This document shows positions 1-8,781 of a DNA stretch of 44,032 bases, piece by piece; the first letter of the stretch is position 1, and each line of letters begins with the position of its first letter. Position numbers and translations under genes: made by a program. Under the pieces are notes generated by a model, which ran no database searches, was not told where the DNA came from, and saw only the letters and a program-made list of their open reading frames with translations. Source of the DNA: Halobacteriales archaeon QS_8_65_32 (GTDB lineage: Archaea; Halobacteriota; Halobacteria; Halobacteriales; Halococcaceae); the NCBI GenBank assembly GCA_003022925.1, contig PXRY01000037.1, positions 1-44,032 on the forward strand, read 5' to 3'.

Positions 1-52
1 CAACGGCCGTCCCACGTCGCAGCGACGCGAGAGCGCGAACCGGTCAGGGAGC

Positions 53-829
53 ATGACGAGCGCCGTCGTCCGGGGCCTTTCCTCGCTCGCGACGACGCTG
101 ATCCGACTTGCAGTGCTATTCACAGTGCTCTCGCTCGCGGCGGTCCCGTTCGGCGGTACCGGCATCCCGGCCGTCGACGGAACCGCCGACGAGGCCTACG
201 ACGCGATCGAGGACCTGAGCGCCGACCTGAGTGCGGCGTTGTCCGACGGGACCGACGGAACCGACGAAGCGGTCGGCGAGGCGGATCGGTCGGAGTCGGT
301 TGCCGGGAACGTTTCCGCGGCCGACGCGAACGCGAGCGGGTCGAACCCGACCATCGACCGGGCGGCGACCGAACGCTACATCCACGAGTTCATCAACGCC
401 GAACGCACAGAACGCGGCCTCGAACCCTTAGCGTCCGACGCCGAGTTGCGCGAGGTCGCACGGTACTACAGCGCCCGGATGGCACGGGAGGACTTCTTCG
501 CCCACACCGCTCCGGACGGCGGGACGCTTTCCGACCGGTACGACCGCTTCGACTACGACTGTCGCGTTCCGGTAGAGAACGGACGGGTCGCGACCGGCGG
601 AGAGAACTTGGCGTATACCTTCTACCGAACGCCAGTGCGAACCGACGGCGGGGTCGAGTTGTACGATAGCGAGCGCGAACTCGCCCGGGGGATCGTCGAT
701 GGTTGGATGAACTCCGCCGGCCACCGGAAGAACCTGCTGCGACCCTACTGGGCACACGAAGGGATCGGCGTCTACGCAATTGAAGAGGGCGGCCGACTCC
801 GCGTGTACGCGACACAGCACTTCTGCTGA
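53..829 (+). CDS. CAP/SCP-domain secreted or membrane-anchored protein
   Basis: 258 aa. Residues about 12-36 form one hydrophobic segment (signal peptide or N-terminal anchor). An acidic, low-complexity linker follows to about residue 105, and a CAP (SCP/PR-1/CAP-Y) domain fills the rest. CAP hallmarks visible are an N-terminal helix reading INAERTERGLEPL, the HTAPDGGTL segment, the GENLAY motif and a GWMNSAGHRKNLL block with the conserved His. CAP proteins act outside the cell; their chemistry in archaea is not established, so no reaction is assigned. The start is the first ATG and lies just before the hydrophobic segment. The gene converges with the zinc-ribbon gene at 882-1244. Family call is firm; function is unknown. 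Confidence 0.85.
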   Translation: MTSAVVRGLSSLATTLIRLAVLFTVLSLAAVPFGGTGIPAVDGTADEAYDAIEDLSADLSAALSDGTDGTDEAVGEADRSESVAGNVSAADANASGSNPTIDRAATERYIHEFINAERTERGLEPLASDAELREVARYYSARMAREDFFAHTAPDGGTLSDRYDRFDYDCRVPVENGRVATGGENLAYTFYRTPVRTDGGVELYDSERELARGIVDGWMNSAGHRKNLLRPYWAHEGIGVYAIEEGGRLRVYATQHFC

Positions 830-881
830 CCGTCGGCATCACGCGGGACGCCAACGGTCGATCGTTACCTCGTTACTCGAG

Positions 882-1244
882 TTACCCGAGCGGTCTGACG
901 CACTCGCGACAGTACGTGAAGCCCGGATCGACGTCGTTGAGCGTGCCACACCGCGGGCAATGACGCCCCGATGTTGAGGCGGCTCGGACCCGGTCCCGGT
1001 GTCCGTCCCCTCGGTCGGCGTTCCCGGGCGCGTCCGGCGAATCGATCCCGTGGGATGACTCGCCGACGGCCGGCCCCCGGTCGGTGTTCGGGTGCTCGCG
1101 CGGCGGCGCAGTCCGTTCGAGCGAGCGCTCGCCGCTCGTCGCGTTCGTACCGGCGTCGTCGCGGTCCCTGAGGTACCGGTAAATGAGTACCTGTAGCAGG
1201 CTGAAGCCGACGACGTACGCGACGACCCATCCCCAGAGCTCCAT
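882..1244 (-). CDS. Small membrane protein with C-terminal zinc ribbon
   Basis: 120 aa. Residues about 3-24 form a single membrane helix (ELWGWVVAYVVGFSLLQVLI). A charged, disordered middle part follows, and the protein ends in a zinc ribbon with two CxxC pairs (CPRCG and CREC) that should bind one zinc ion in the cytoplasm. This architecture is common in small uncharacterised haloarchaeal proteins. A weak TATA-like stretch (caaagtat, around 1268-1277) lies about 28 nt upstream of the ATG, consistent with a short or absent leader. No function is recognised. Confidence 0.72.
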   Translation of the reverse strand: MELWGWVVAYVVGFSLLQVLIYRYLRDRDDAGTNATSGERSLERTAPPREHPNTDRGPAVGESSHGIDSPDAPGNADRGDGHRDRVRAASTSGRHCPRCGTLNDVDPGFTYCRECVRPLG

Positions 1245-1404
1245 CTGCTGTGCTATGGGTTCTCACGATACTTTGTACCTTCGGTCCGTACAACTCTCGA
1301 AACGTGAAATAAACCGTCGATACAGCGCCGGGTTGGGGGGCCGCGAGTGAGCGACCCCTCCTCCCGTCCTCCCGCCGTCGGAAGCGCCCCGGCGAGGTCG
1401 GTAC

Positions 1405-1412
1405 GGTTAAGA
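1405..1412 (+). promoter_or_regulatory. TATA-like box for the arylsulfotransferase-like gene
   Basis: GGTTAAGA is centred about 26 nt before the ATG at 1435. This spacing is typical of leaderless haloarchaeal transcripts and supports that start codon. Confidence 0.55.
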
Positions 1413-1434
1413 CGGGGCGAGCGGTCGAACGGGT

Positions 1435-2721
1435 ATGGCTCGTCGCCGCCGTCTGCTCGCTTTCGGTCTCGTCTTCTTGTTGTGTGTCTCTGCGCTCGGC
1501 GTGCAGGGCATGACCGCAGAGGTCGGGACGAGCGCGCGCGCGGCCGGCGACGGACCGTATCCCGGAAACACGCTCATCAGCGTCCAGACCTACCGCGAGA
1601 ACGACGGCCGGCTCATCGAGGTTACGCCCGCCGGCGAGACCGTCTGGGAGTTCGACCCGCCGAACGCACGGGTGTTCGACGGCGAGGAACTCGACAACGG
1701 CAACATGCTCGTTACCTACACGACGCGACTCCCCTCCGCAGAGTGTCCCGAGCGATTCTTGCAGTACGAGGGAAGCCACTGCATCCGCAACCAGGTGGTC
1801 GAACTCGACGGCGACACGCTGCAAGGGAAACAAGAAGTCGTCTGGCGCTACGCCTGGCTCGACGAGAAGCTCTTCGGCCACGAGGTCCACGATGCCGACC
1901 GCCTGCCGAGCGGCGAGACGGCGATCGCCGACATGGGCAACGATCGGGCCTTCATCGTGGACGGCGAGGGCAACGTCACCTGGGAGTGGCGCGCGACCGA
2001 ACACTTGGGCGCGAACACCTCGTTTCGCGAACAGTACGGCGGGCCACCGAACCCAGGCCGCGAGCGCGACTGGACACACATGAACGACATCGACTTACTC
2101 CCGAACGGGAACTTCGAGCTCTCGGTTCGCAACTTCGACGTCGTGCTCGAAGTGAATCGCCAGTCGAAGGAGATCGTGGGCGTGCTCGGCGAACCGGGCA
2201 AACGCTCTCTCATGCACCACCAGCACAACCCCTACCGGCTCACGCGCTGGGGGACGACGGTCATCGCCGACTCGGAGAACCACCGGGTGATCGAGATCGA
2301 CCGCGAGACCGAGGAGATCGTCTGGTCGTACGGCGGCAAGGACCTGCTGCGATACCCACGGGACGCCGATCGTCTGCCGAACGGCAACACGCTCATTACC
2401 GATACGATCAACAACCGGGTAATCGAGATCAACCCCGAAGGCGAGATCGTCTGGGAGTACGAGGGGATCCGTATCCCCTACAGCGCCGACCGTCTCTCCA
2501 TCGACGAGGAAGACGGCAGAACCGTCCCCGGCTGGCGATTGGATGAGCAAACCGAGGAGGTCGGGACGGTCGTCGGCACGGTGCGCCAGTTGGAAGGGTG
2601 GGGCGCGTGGGTGTTCCCGATCTGGATGCGCCTACCGGAGATGGCGGCCTTTTTAGGAGCTGTGCTCGCCGGCCTCGCCATCGTCGCGGACCTCGGGGTC
2701 GGCTGGTGGCGACAACGCTGA
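1435..2721 (+). CDS. Arylsulfotransferase (ASST)-like beta-propeller membrane protein
   Basis: 428 aa. There is an N-terminal signal/anchor (residues about 6-27), a propeller built from repeated units of the type 'DADRLPNGNTLITD...NRVIEINPEGEIVWEYE' (split here by variable residues), and a C-terminal membrane helix (about residues 400-420) ending WWRQR. Repeats ending in VWEF, VWRY, TWEW, VWSY and VWEY mark successive blades. The fold matches the archaeal arylsulfotransferase family PF05935/PF14269. Most haloarchaeal members have no tested activity, and whether this one transfers sulfate is inference. The start follows a TATA-like box at about -26. The gene converges with the sugar dehydrogenase gene downstream. 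Confidence 0.8.
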   Translation: MARRRRLLAFGLVFLLCVSALGVQGMTAEVGTSARAAGDGPYPGNTLISVQTYRENDGRLIEVTPAGETVWEFDPPNARVFDGEELDNGNMLVTYTTRLPSAECPERFLQYEGSHCIRNQVVELDGDTLQGKQEVVWRYAWLDEKLFGHEVHDADRLPSGETAIADMGNDRAFIVDGEGNVTWEWRATEHLGANTSFREQYGGPPNPGRERDWTHMNDIDLLPNGNFELSVRNFDVVLEVNRQSKEIVGVLGEPGKRSLMHHQHNPYRLTRWGTTVIADSENHRVIEIDRETEEIVWSYGGKDLLRYPRDADRLPNGNTLITDTINNRVIEINPEGEIVWEYEGIRIPYSADRLSIDEEDGRTVPGWRLDEQTEEVGTVVGTVRQLEGWGAWVFPIWMRLPEMAAFLGAVLAGLAIVADLGVGWWRQR

Positions 2722-2846
2722 CGGCGATCTCTACCCGAGCGCCGCCCGACCTCGTGTGTCGCTACGGTCACGGACACACGCTGCGGTCGCGGACGTACGG
2801 GGCCGCGGACACACGGTTCCGGCGGTACGCCAGTTCTCGCCGGGCG

Positions 2847-4007
2847 CTATCGTGGCCGGATCCGGAGCACTCGGTCGTCGGGTTTCGCGGGCGAGCCGCG
2901 TCCATCACGGTTGCTCGTCGTCACGTAGAGGTGGTCGTCGGGCCCGGTAAAGGCGGTTCGCAGGCGGCCGAACTCCCCGGAAAGGAGGGTACCCTGCTCG
3001 CCGACGGTTCGGCCGTCTACCTGCGCTCGTCCGAGGAACGCCCCCGTGAGCGTGCCGAAAAAGAGGTCGCCTTGCCAGTCAGCGATCGGCCCGTCGTAAA
3101 ACGCCGCGCTCGCGGGCGCGACCGTCGGCGTATAGGTCGCGAGCGGTGCGGTGAATCCGCCGTCGGAACCGTCGCCGCTGCCGCCATTCCCGCCGCTGTC
3201 GCCGCCGGTTCCCATCACGTCCGGCCAGCCGTAGTTCCCGCCGGGTTCTAAGAGATTGATCTCGTCGTCGTGGTCCGGACCGTGTTCGGTGCCGTACAGC
3301 CGCCCGTCGCGAAAGGCCAACCCCTGGGGGTTGCGGTGGCCGTAGGAGTAGATCGCACTCCCGAAGGGGTTCTCGGGGTGGGGAGTGCCATCGAGCGTGT
3401 ATCGAAGGACCTTGCCAGCGAGCGAGCCGCGATCCCGTGCGAACCCGCTGCGGCTCGCGTCGCCCGCGGTGACGTACAGCGCGTCGCCGTCGATCGCGAG
3501 GCGACCGCCATTATGAATGCTCGACGCCGGAATCCCCTCGACGATCGGTCGAGCGGTCGATTCGAGGTCCGCGAGGTCGCCACGCAGCACGCGATTACGG
3601 ATGCCCTTCGAGGTGCTGTACGTCTGGTAGAGGTAGACGACGTTCCGACCCCTGGGATCGAATTCGAGCCCTAATAATCCGCCCTCGCCGGCCGGTTCCG
3701 TGCCGTCGGTGAGGTCGGCGACGACCTCGGGTTCGCCGCCCGTTCCGCCGGCGACGCTGGGTACTTCGAGGAGTCGGCCCGGTCGCTCGGTGAGGTACAA
3801 CGCGTTGTCGCGGAAGGCAGCCCCCCAAGGCACTTCGAGGTCCGAGGTAATCGTCTCGACGCGTGCGTCGACGGCCCCGAGCGTGCCCCCGGAACCGGAC
3901 GTGCCCGGGTCGCCCCCCGAACCACCCGGACGGAAGCCCGAGCACCCCGCGAGCCCCGAAGCGGCCGCTGTAGCGGCGGCCGCCCGGAGGTACGTCCGTC
4001 GGTTCAT
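2847..4007 (-). CDS. PQQ-dependent sugar dehydrogenase-like Tat lipoprotein
   Basis: 386 aa. The N-terminus carries a twin-arginine motif (NRRTYLRAAAA) and a lipobox (LAGC, Cys about residue 22), so the protein should be exported folded and lipid-anchored. The rest matches the soluble glucose/sorbosone dehydrogenase propeller (GSDH, PF07995). Visible blocks are LEVPWGAAFRDNALYLTERPG, GLLGLEFDP, HNGGRLAIDGDALYVTAGDA, GHRNPQGLAF, EHGPDHDDEINLLEPG and GNYGWP. The His in HNGG and the GHRNPQG and HGP segments correspond to active-site/PQQ-contact regions of this family. The substrate is not deducible. An AT-rich run (taataataata) precedes the ATG. Confidence 0.87.
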   Translation of the reverse strand: MNRRTYLRAAAATAAASGLAGCSGFRPGGSGGDPGTSGSGGTLGAVDARVETITSDLEVPWGAAFRDNALYLTERPGRLLEVPSVAGGTGGEPEVVADLTDGTEPAGEGGLLGLEFDPRGRNVVYLYQTYSTSKGIRNRVLRGDLADLESTARPIVEGIPASSIHNGGRLAIDGDALYVTAGDASRSGFARDRGSLAGKVLRYTLDGTPHPENPFGSAIYSYGHRNPQGLAFRDGRLYGTEHGPDHDDEINLLEPGGNYGWPDVMGTGGDSGGNGGSGDGSDGGFTAPLATYTPTVAPASAAFYDGPIADWQGDLFFGTLTGAFLGRAQVDGRTVGEQGTLLSGEFGRLRTAFTGPDDHLYVTTSNRDGRGSPAKPDDRVLRIRPR

Positions 4008-4164
4008 GATCGTATTATTATTAGGAGCTCCGAACGGAAAACGCCTCCCCCGACGGCGATCGACCCGCTCGGCCAGCGCTCGAAAAACGAAACGAAGTCA
4101 CCAACGGGACGATGACCCACGCCGGCGAACCCGAGCGAACAGCGCATGGTGGCCACCGGCGGCC

Positions 4165-5991
4165 TCAGTAGTTCTCCGTACGAAGTTTGTAGTTAAAGAC
4201 GAACGGCTCGGTCGTCGCGTGCAACCCCTCGCCGGTGTCCCGGCTCGACAGCGTCCGGAGGTAGATCTTCTCGTTTTCGAGCGAGCGCCCTCGGAGGTAG
4301 TTCTCGGGATTGAGGTACTTCTGATCGTCTAACATCTCGCGTTCGAGCCCGTCTATCGACTGCTCGTACTCGATCAGGTCCGCGTCGTACTGGAGCGCGT
4401 AGGTCCGCTGGCCGGGCTGTTCGACGACGATCCGTTCGGGTCCATCGGCGTTCTCGACGCGCAGTCGTGGCGTTCCGGCGCGGTCGAAGCCCGTTTCCTC
4501 GGGGACCGCCCGCCAGGATCCGTTCTCGTCGGCGCTGACGCTCGCCCGGTCGAACGCCGGTTCGATCCCGACGTGAAACGTGTACTTCGGGTAGCCGTTA
4601 GTAACTCGATAGCCCGTTGTCGGGTGCCGAGAGATCAATGTACAGGTGCCGTCGGCGAAAAACGACCAGTCGACGATATACCGGTAGGGGCCGTAGTTCT
4701 GCCCGAAGCGCCACTCCCAGCGGTCCTCCGACCCCGTGTGGAACGTGCCCCGGATACGGAAGCCGTCCGGTAGGTCGTGGGTCTCGACGACGCCCGGTCC
4801 GCTCACGCCTAACGGGTCCCAGAAATGGTAATTGACCGTCTCGCCTTCGGGGACGCCGGGCGCTTGCATGCCGAAGGGTTCGTAATCCGAGAGCATCCAC
4901 GGAATGTCCGTTTGCCGGCCGAAGACGGGTTTGCCCTTGTAGCTCGCCTCGATCCGGTAGCCGTCGTGCAAGCTGTTCTCCCAACTCACCTCCCAGTCGG
5001 CCCCAGTCACGGTTTCGGGCGGATCGAAGTCTCCGGGGACCGGAAGCGACCCGCGCGGCACCTCGTAGTCCGGGCTGTCCCTCTCCACGTCGGCGACGAT
5101 ATCGGAAAGCGGATCGGGCGAGTTCCGCGTCGGGGTGAAGACCCCTAACAGTTCCTCGGCGTCGGTGTCGACGATCGTCGCGAGCGAGACGATCTCGCCC
5201 TCGCGGTCGTTCCAGTTGAACCCCGCCGTCGACAGCGAGTAAAGCGGGTACTCCGACGAGAAGGCGGAAACCAGGTCCCGCGCCGAGAAGTCGAGATACC
5301 AGTTCTTGCCGGCGAGCACCTCACTCACCCGCGAGTCCGAGAGCGAGAGTTCCGCCGCGGTGAAGTCGGTGTTCTCGTGGTTCTCCTCGATCGTATGGGA
5401 GGCACCGTTTCGCCAGCGACCGACGTCGAGTTTCAACAATCGATCGCTCTCCCGGTCGACGACGCCTCGAACTCGTCTAATATCGTCGTAGGTGATCGTA
5501 TACTCCTCTTCGAGCGCCCCGCCGTTCTCGACGGTCATCGTATGGGGCGCGAGGATCTCGACGACGTCGCGTCCGTCGAAGATCCGGTGGTACGCGCTCG
5601 ACGAGACCGCGCCGGTCACGGCGCTCGCGACCTCGGGGACAGCTAGCACCCGTCGCAACGCGACGAGCTTGCGGTTCGCGACGAGGCCGCCGTAGGCCCT
5701 TAGATTCCGCGGGCTCACGTAGCGCAACTCACCGACCGGCGGCAGCTCCTCGGGTTCGTCGGTCGGCTCGTCCGTTTCGGTCTCGGTCGGCGTTTCGGCG
5801 TCGGTCGTCGTTTGCGTCGCCGGTGGGGTCGGCGTCGCCGTCGCCGTCTCGGTGCTCGTCGGTGCAGGCGTGTCCGTCCGCGCGCTCCGTGAGTTCTCGC
5901 TACACCCCGAAAGCGTCAGTACCGTGCCGGCGAGCGCTGCCCTAAGGAAGTCCCGTCTGTCGTATCGCCGTCCGTCCTGTGGCCCTGTCAT
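4165..5991 (-). CDS. Exported lipoprotein with copper-amine-oxidase-like fold, probably lacking the cofactor site
   Basis: 608 aa from the ATG at 5991. The start gives a twin-arginine signal (YDRRDFLRAALAG) followed by a lipobox-like LSGC; a TATA-like TTTTAAATTC lies upstream near 6091-6100, so longer starts are unlikely. A Thr/Glu/Pro-rich linker runs to about residue 85. The C-terminal half resembles the copper amine oxidase catalytic domain: a strand pair around SLHDGYRIEASYKGKPVFGR, a PWMLSDYEPFGM segment, and YRYIVDWSFFADGT in the place where active enzymes have NY(D/E)Y before the DW..F..DG block. The Asn and acidic residues around the quinone-forming Tyr are absent (PYRY), and the HxH copper pair is not seen where expected (YPKYTFHVGIE). 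It is probably a non-catalytic relative. The similarity is read by eye. Confidence 0.6.
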   Translation of the reverse strand: MTGPQDGRRYDRRDFLRAALAGTVLTLSGCSENSRSARTDTPAPTSTETATATPTPPATQTTTDAETPTETETDEPTDEPEELPPVGELRYVSPRNLRAYGGLVANRKLVALRRVLAVPEVASAVTGAVSSSAYHRIFDGRDVVEILAPHTMTVENGGALEEEYTITYDDIRRVRGVVDRESDRLLKLDVGRWRNGASHTIEENHENTDFTAAELSLSDSRVSEVLAGKNWYLDFSARDLVSAFSSEYPLYSLSTAGFNWNDREGEIVSLATIVDTDAEELLGVFTPTRNSPDPLSDIVADVERDSPDYEVPRGSLPVPGDFDPPETVTGADWEVSWENSLHDGYRIEASYKGKPVFGRQTDIPWMLSDYEPFGMQAPGVPEGETVNYHFWDPLGVSGPGVVETHDLPDGFRIRGTFHTGSEDRWEWRFGQNYGPYRYIVDWSFFADGTCTLISRHPTTGYRVTNGYPKYTFHVGIEPAFDRASVSADENGSWRAVPEETGFDRAGTPRLRVENADGPERIVVEQPGQRTYALQYDADLIEYEQSIDGLEREMLDDQKYLNPENYLRGRSLENEKIYLRTLSSRDTGEGLHATTEPFVFNYKLRTENY

Positions 5992-6189
5992 CGGTATCGA
6001 GTCCCGTCGTCGCGTCGTGACCGTCCCGTTCGTCTTCCCCTCGTCGGCGCTCCAGAGTCGTCGCTCCTTCGTTACGGTATCTCGGCTCGCCGAATTTAAA
6101 AGGCCGTCGGAGCCGTCGAGTTGGATGCGAACGGATTCGGACATCGAACACGGGTCGAACGCCGGTCGGTCCCGATCGGTCCTCAGCAG

Positions 6190-7488
6190 TCACGGTCGAC
6201 GCCCGGCTGGGATCCGATCGCGGTTCGTCCCGTCGGTCGCTTCCGCGGAACCCGGCTCGTCGTCGAGAAGCGAGGCGTAGAGTCCTTCTATCCCGTCGGT
6301 GATCCGCTCCCAGGTGAAGGCGTCGGCGTACGTCCGGATACCCTCGGCGTCCCACTCGCGACCGAGCGCCTCGGTCAGAGCCGCCGCGAGCGCGTCGGGG
6401 TTCGCCGGTTCACAGAGCAGCCCGTACGCCTCGTCGGTGATCACCTCGCTAACGCCGCCGACTGCGGTGCCGATGTAGGGCTTCCCACAGCCGAGCGCCT
6501 CGAACATCACCGTCGGATTGCCCTCCGAAAGGCTCGGGAGACAGAAGGCATCACAGGCGTTCATCCAGACGTCGACCTCGCGTTCGGGGACGTAGCCCAA
6601 TATCTCGACGTGGTCTTCGAGGCCGCGTCGCCGCACCCGACGTCGGAGGTCACGCAGCGTCGCGCCCTGGCCGCCGATCACACACAGCGCGTCGGGGAAC
6701 TCGGCGACGACCCGCTCCATCGCCTCGACGAGGAATCGATGACCCTTCCGGCGTTTGAGCGTCCCAAGGGTAAAAATAACCTTTCGGTCCGGATCGACAC
6801 CCAGCTCCGATCGCGCCTCGTCCCGGTCCAACAATCGGTAGCGATCGCGCGAGAAGCCGTTGGGGATCGCGCGGACGTTCTCGCTATAGCGTTCTAACAG
6901 GGGGACGTCACGCTCGTTCACCCGAACAATGGCGTCGGCGTCGCGCCACGTCTCGTAAACGTCCGGAAGTCCCGAGGTGTACTCGTCGAGGAATCGGTCG
7001 CGGTTCGCGTGAACCGTCAACACGACCGGGACCTCGCGGTCGGCCCCCAGACGCGTCGCTGCGTAGCCGGCGGTCCACGTGAAGTGTGCGTGGATCAGGT
7101 CCGGGTCGATACCCAGCCGGTCGACCTGCGCGCGGAGCGCCCGGGCGTGTTTGCCCCCCAGCCGTTCGTACCCGCGGTCGGTCGGGAGGTACCAAAGCGG
7201 CGTCACCGCGACGGTGACGTTTTCGGGCACGCTCGCCAGGTCGAGTTTCGCCTCCTTTCGGTAGGGCCGGAGCCACTGGATCGGGAGGTAGTCCGAAACC
7301 GCCGCGATCGGGTTATACCGGACGAGAATCGTAACGCTATCGAACGCCGCGGCCAATGGGTCGACCTGGCTCTTGACGAACGTGTCGTAGTTGTGGCAGA
7401 CGATCAGCAGGTCACGATCGGCCCACCGACCTACCTGAGGCGATTCGACGACTTCTGAGGGCGGCATCGTTCGTGTGGAGAGGGCCAT
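6190..7488 (-). CDS. Glycosyltransferase family 4 (GT-B fold)
   Basis: 432 aa from the ATG at 7488. The N-terminal domain contains DLLIVCHNYD and a DLIHAHFTWTAGYAA block. The C-terminal donor domain has FTLGTLKRRKGHRFLVEAM, VIGGQG, and the EX7E motif (EGNPTVMFE) followed by GKPYIGTAVGGVSEVI, all typical of GT4 retaining transferases. It should transfer a sugar from a nucleotide donor on the cytoplasmic face of the membrane; donor and acceptor are not deducible. A TATA-like CTTAAG at 7511-7516 is centred about 25 nt from this ATG, which supports a leaderless start over the longer frame at 7584. Neighbouring GT2 and nucleotide-sugar dehydrogenase genes suggest a role in N-glycan or other surface glycan assembly. 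Confidence 0.88.
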   Translation of the reverse strand: MALSTRTMPPSEVVESPQVGRWADRDLLIVCHNYDTFVKSQVDPLAAAFDSVTILVRYNPIAAVSDYLPIQWLRPYRKEAKLDLASVPENVTVAVTPLWYLPTDRGYERLGGKHARALRAQVDRLGIDPDLIHAHFTWTAGYAATRLGADREVPVVLTVHANRDRFLDEYTSGLPDVYETWRDADAIVRVNERDVPLLERYSENVRAIPNGFSRDRYRLLDRDEARSELGVDPDRKVIFTLGTLKRRKGHRFLVEAMERVVAEFPDALCVIGGQGATLRDLRRRVRRRGLEDHVEILGYVPEREVDVWMNACDAFCLPSLSEGNPTVMFEALGCGKPYIGTAVGGVSEVITDEAYGLLCEPANPDALAAALTEALGREWDAEGIRTYADAFTWERITDGIEGLYASLLDDEPGSAEATDGTNRDRIPAGRRP

Positions 7489-7510
7489 TGTTTGTACGTG
7501 CTTTATTGGT

Positions 7511-7516
7511 CTTAAG
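7511..7516 (-). promoter_or_regulatory. TATA-like box for the GT4 gene
   Basis: CTTAAG is centred about 25 nt upstream of the ATG at 7488, which separates this gene's promoter from the upstream dehydrogenase-GT2 pair. Confidence 0.5.
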
Positions 7517-7623
7517 TAACTGTCGACGAAATTTGAATGTAACTCGAACCGATGTCGGTGCACGCTGAGGGTTCGTCTGCCCACAGCAACGGGGCTAAAG
7601 AAACTTGCGGCCGGTCCTGACAG

Positions 7624-8781
7624 TTATTCGCGGGTTTGAGCCTCGAGCCTTTCGTTCGCCTCTAAGTCGAAGATCATCGAGAGCACCAGTAGCGTACAAC
7701 CGACGGCGGTGGTGAGCGCGCCGTAAGTCAGCGAGCCGGCTGTCGAATCGGTCGCGGACTCCTTCGCCGAGAGCGCCCGCCGAAGCGTGGCAACGGCCTC
7801 TACGATGCCGGTTCCCGTTACGAGCGCGCCGAGCCCGTATAGTAGCGCGAGCGGGTGGAAACCGAGCAACAAGTAGCGTGTCTTGAGCCGCCAGAGGAAT
7901 CCCCGGAGCAGTAGCAACGAGACTTTCCTGATGTATTCTTCGTATTTGATGCTAGACGTCTCCTCGCCGTAGCGCGCCGGCATACCGACGTCAGTAACCC
8001 GGGCGCGCTCGACGTTGAGCTTGATCAACAGGTCTGTACAGTAGCCGTAGTACTCGTACATCCCCTCGACGTCGACCGCCGCGAGCGCTTCCGTCGAAAT
8101 CGCAGTGTAGCCGTTCTGGGGATCCATCGTCTTCCAGTAGCCGCTCGCGATCTTCGTCAAAAGGGTGAGAATCGAGTTGCCGAACAGCCGGAAGGTAGGC
8201 ATCTCCTCGCGGGTGGTTGGGTCAAGCAGTCGATTGCCCTTCGTGTACTCGGCAGCGCCCTCGACGATCGGATCGAGGAATCGGGGCAACATCCGCGAGT
8301 CCATCTGACCGTCGGCGTCGATCGTCGCGACAATGTCGACCGGCGACCCGTCTTCGAGCGCGGCGAGGTAACCGGTCTTGACCGCGCCGCCGGCACCGCG
8401 ATTCCGTTCGTGACGGATCGGTACCGCTCGGCCGATCGGCTCGTGCACCTCCGCACGCGCGAACAGGGCGCTTTTGGCGTACCCGTCGCCGATCGAACGT
8501 CGCGAGAGCGCCGTCCGCGCGGTATTCTCACCGTCGCCGTCAGCGTCGCCCGAAGCCGCCGTCATGTCGCCGTCGCCGGAACCGACGGCGTCTCGGTTTT
8601 CCCCTGCTCGGGCCGTGGCGTCGGCGGCCGCGAGGATCTCCGCCCAGGTGCCGTCGGTCGAACGGTCGTCGACGACGTACACTCGATCGACGAACGAGGG
8701 AATCCCGGTGATGACGTCCCCGACGAACCCTTCCTCGTCGTAAGCGGGGACGACGACGCCGACGGTGTGTTCGCGATACAT
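7624..8781 (-). CDS. Membrane glycosyltransferase family 2 (dolichol-phosphate sugar synthase-like)
   Basis: 385 aa. The GT-A catalytic domain shows VGVVVPAYDEEGFVG, a VYVVDDRSTDGTW block (nucleotide binding) and the DXD-like ATIDADGQMD. The segment AEYTKGNRLLDPTTREEMP and the GYTAIS motif resemble dolichyl-phosphate mannose/glucose synthase-type GT2 enzymes. Two or more C-terminal membrane helices (about residues 290-320 and 345-370) anchor it. Residues about 55-95 are an acidic Gly/Asp-rich insertion between the nucleotide-binding strand and the rest of the domain. The ATG directly abuts the stop codon of the upstream dehydrogenase, so the two are almost certainly co-transcribed. The likely role is transfer of a sugar to a polyprenyl carrier for surface glycan synthesis. 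Confidence 0.87.
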   Translation of the reverse strand: MYREHTVGVVVPAYDEEGFVGDVITGIPSFVDRVYVVDDRSTDGTWAEILAAADATARAGENRDAVGSGDGDMTAASGDADGDGENTARTALSRRSIGDGYAKSALFARAEVHEPIGRAVPIRHERNRGAGGAVKTGYLAALEDGSPVDIVATIDADGQMDSRMLPRFLDPIVEGAAEYTKGNRLLDPTTREEMPTFRLFGNSILTLLTKIASGYWKTMDPQNGYTAISTEALAAVDVEGMYEYYGYCTDLLIKLNVERARVTDVGMPARYGEETSSIKYEEYIRKVSLLLLRGFLWRLKTRYLLLGFHPLALLYGLGALVTGTGIVEAVATLRRALSAKESATDSTAGSLTYGALTTAVGCTLLVLSMIFDLEANERLEAQTRE

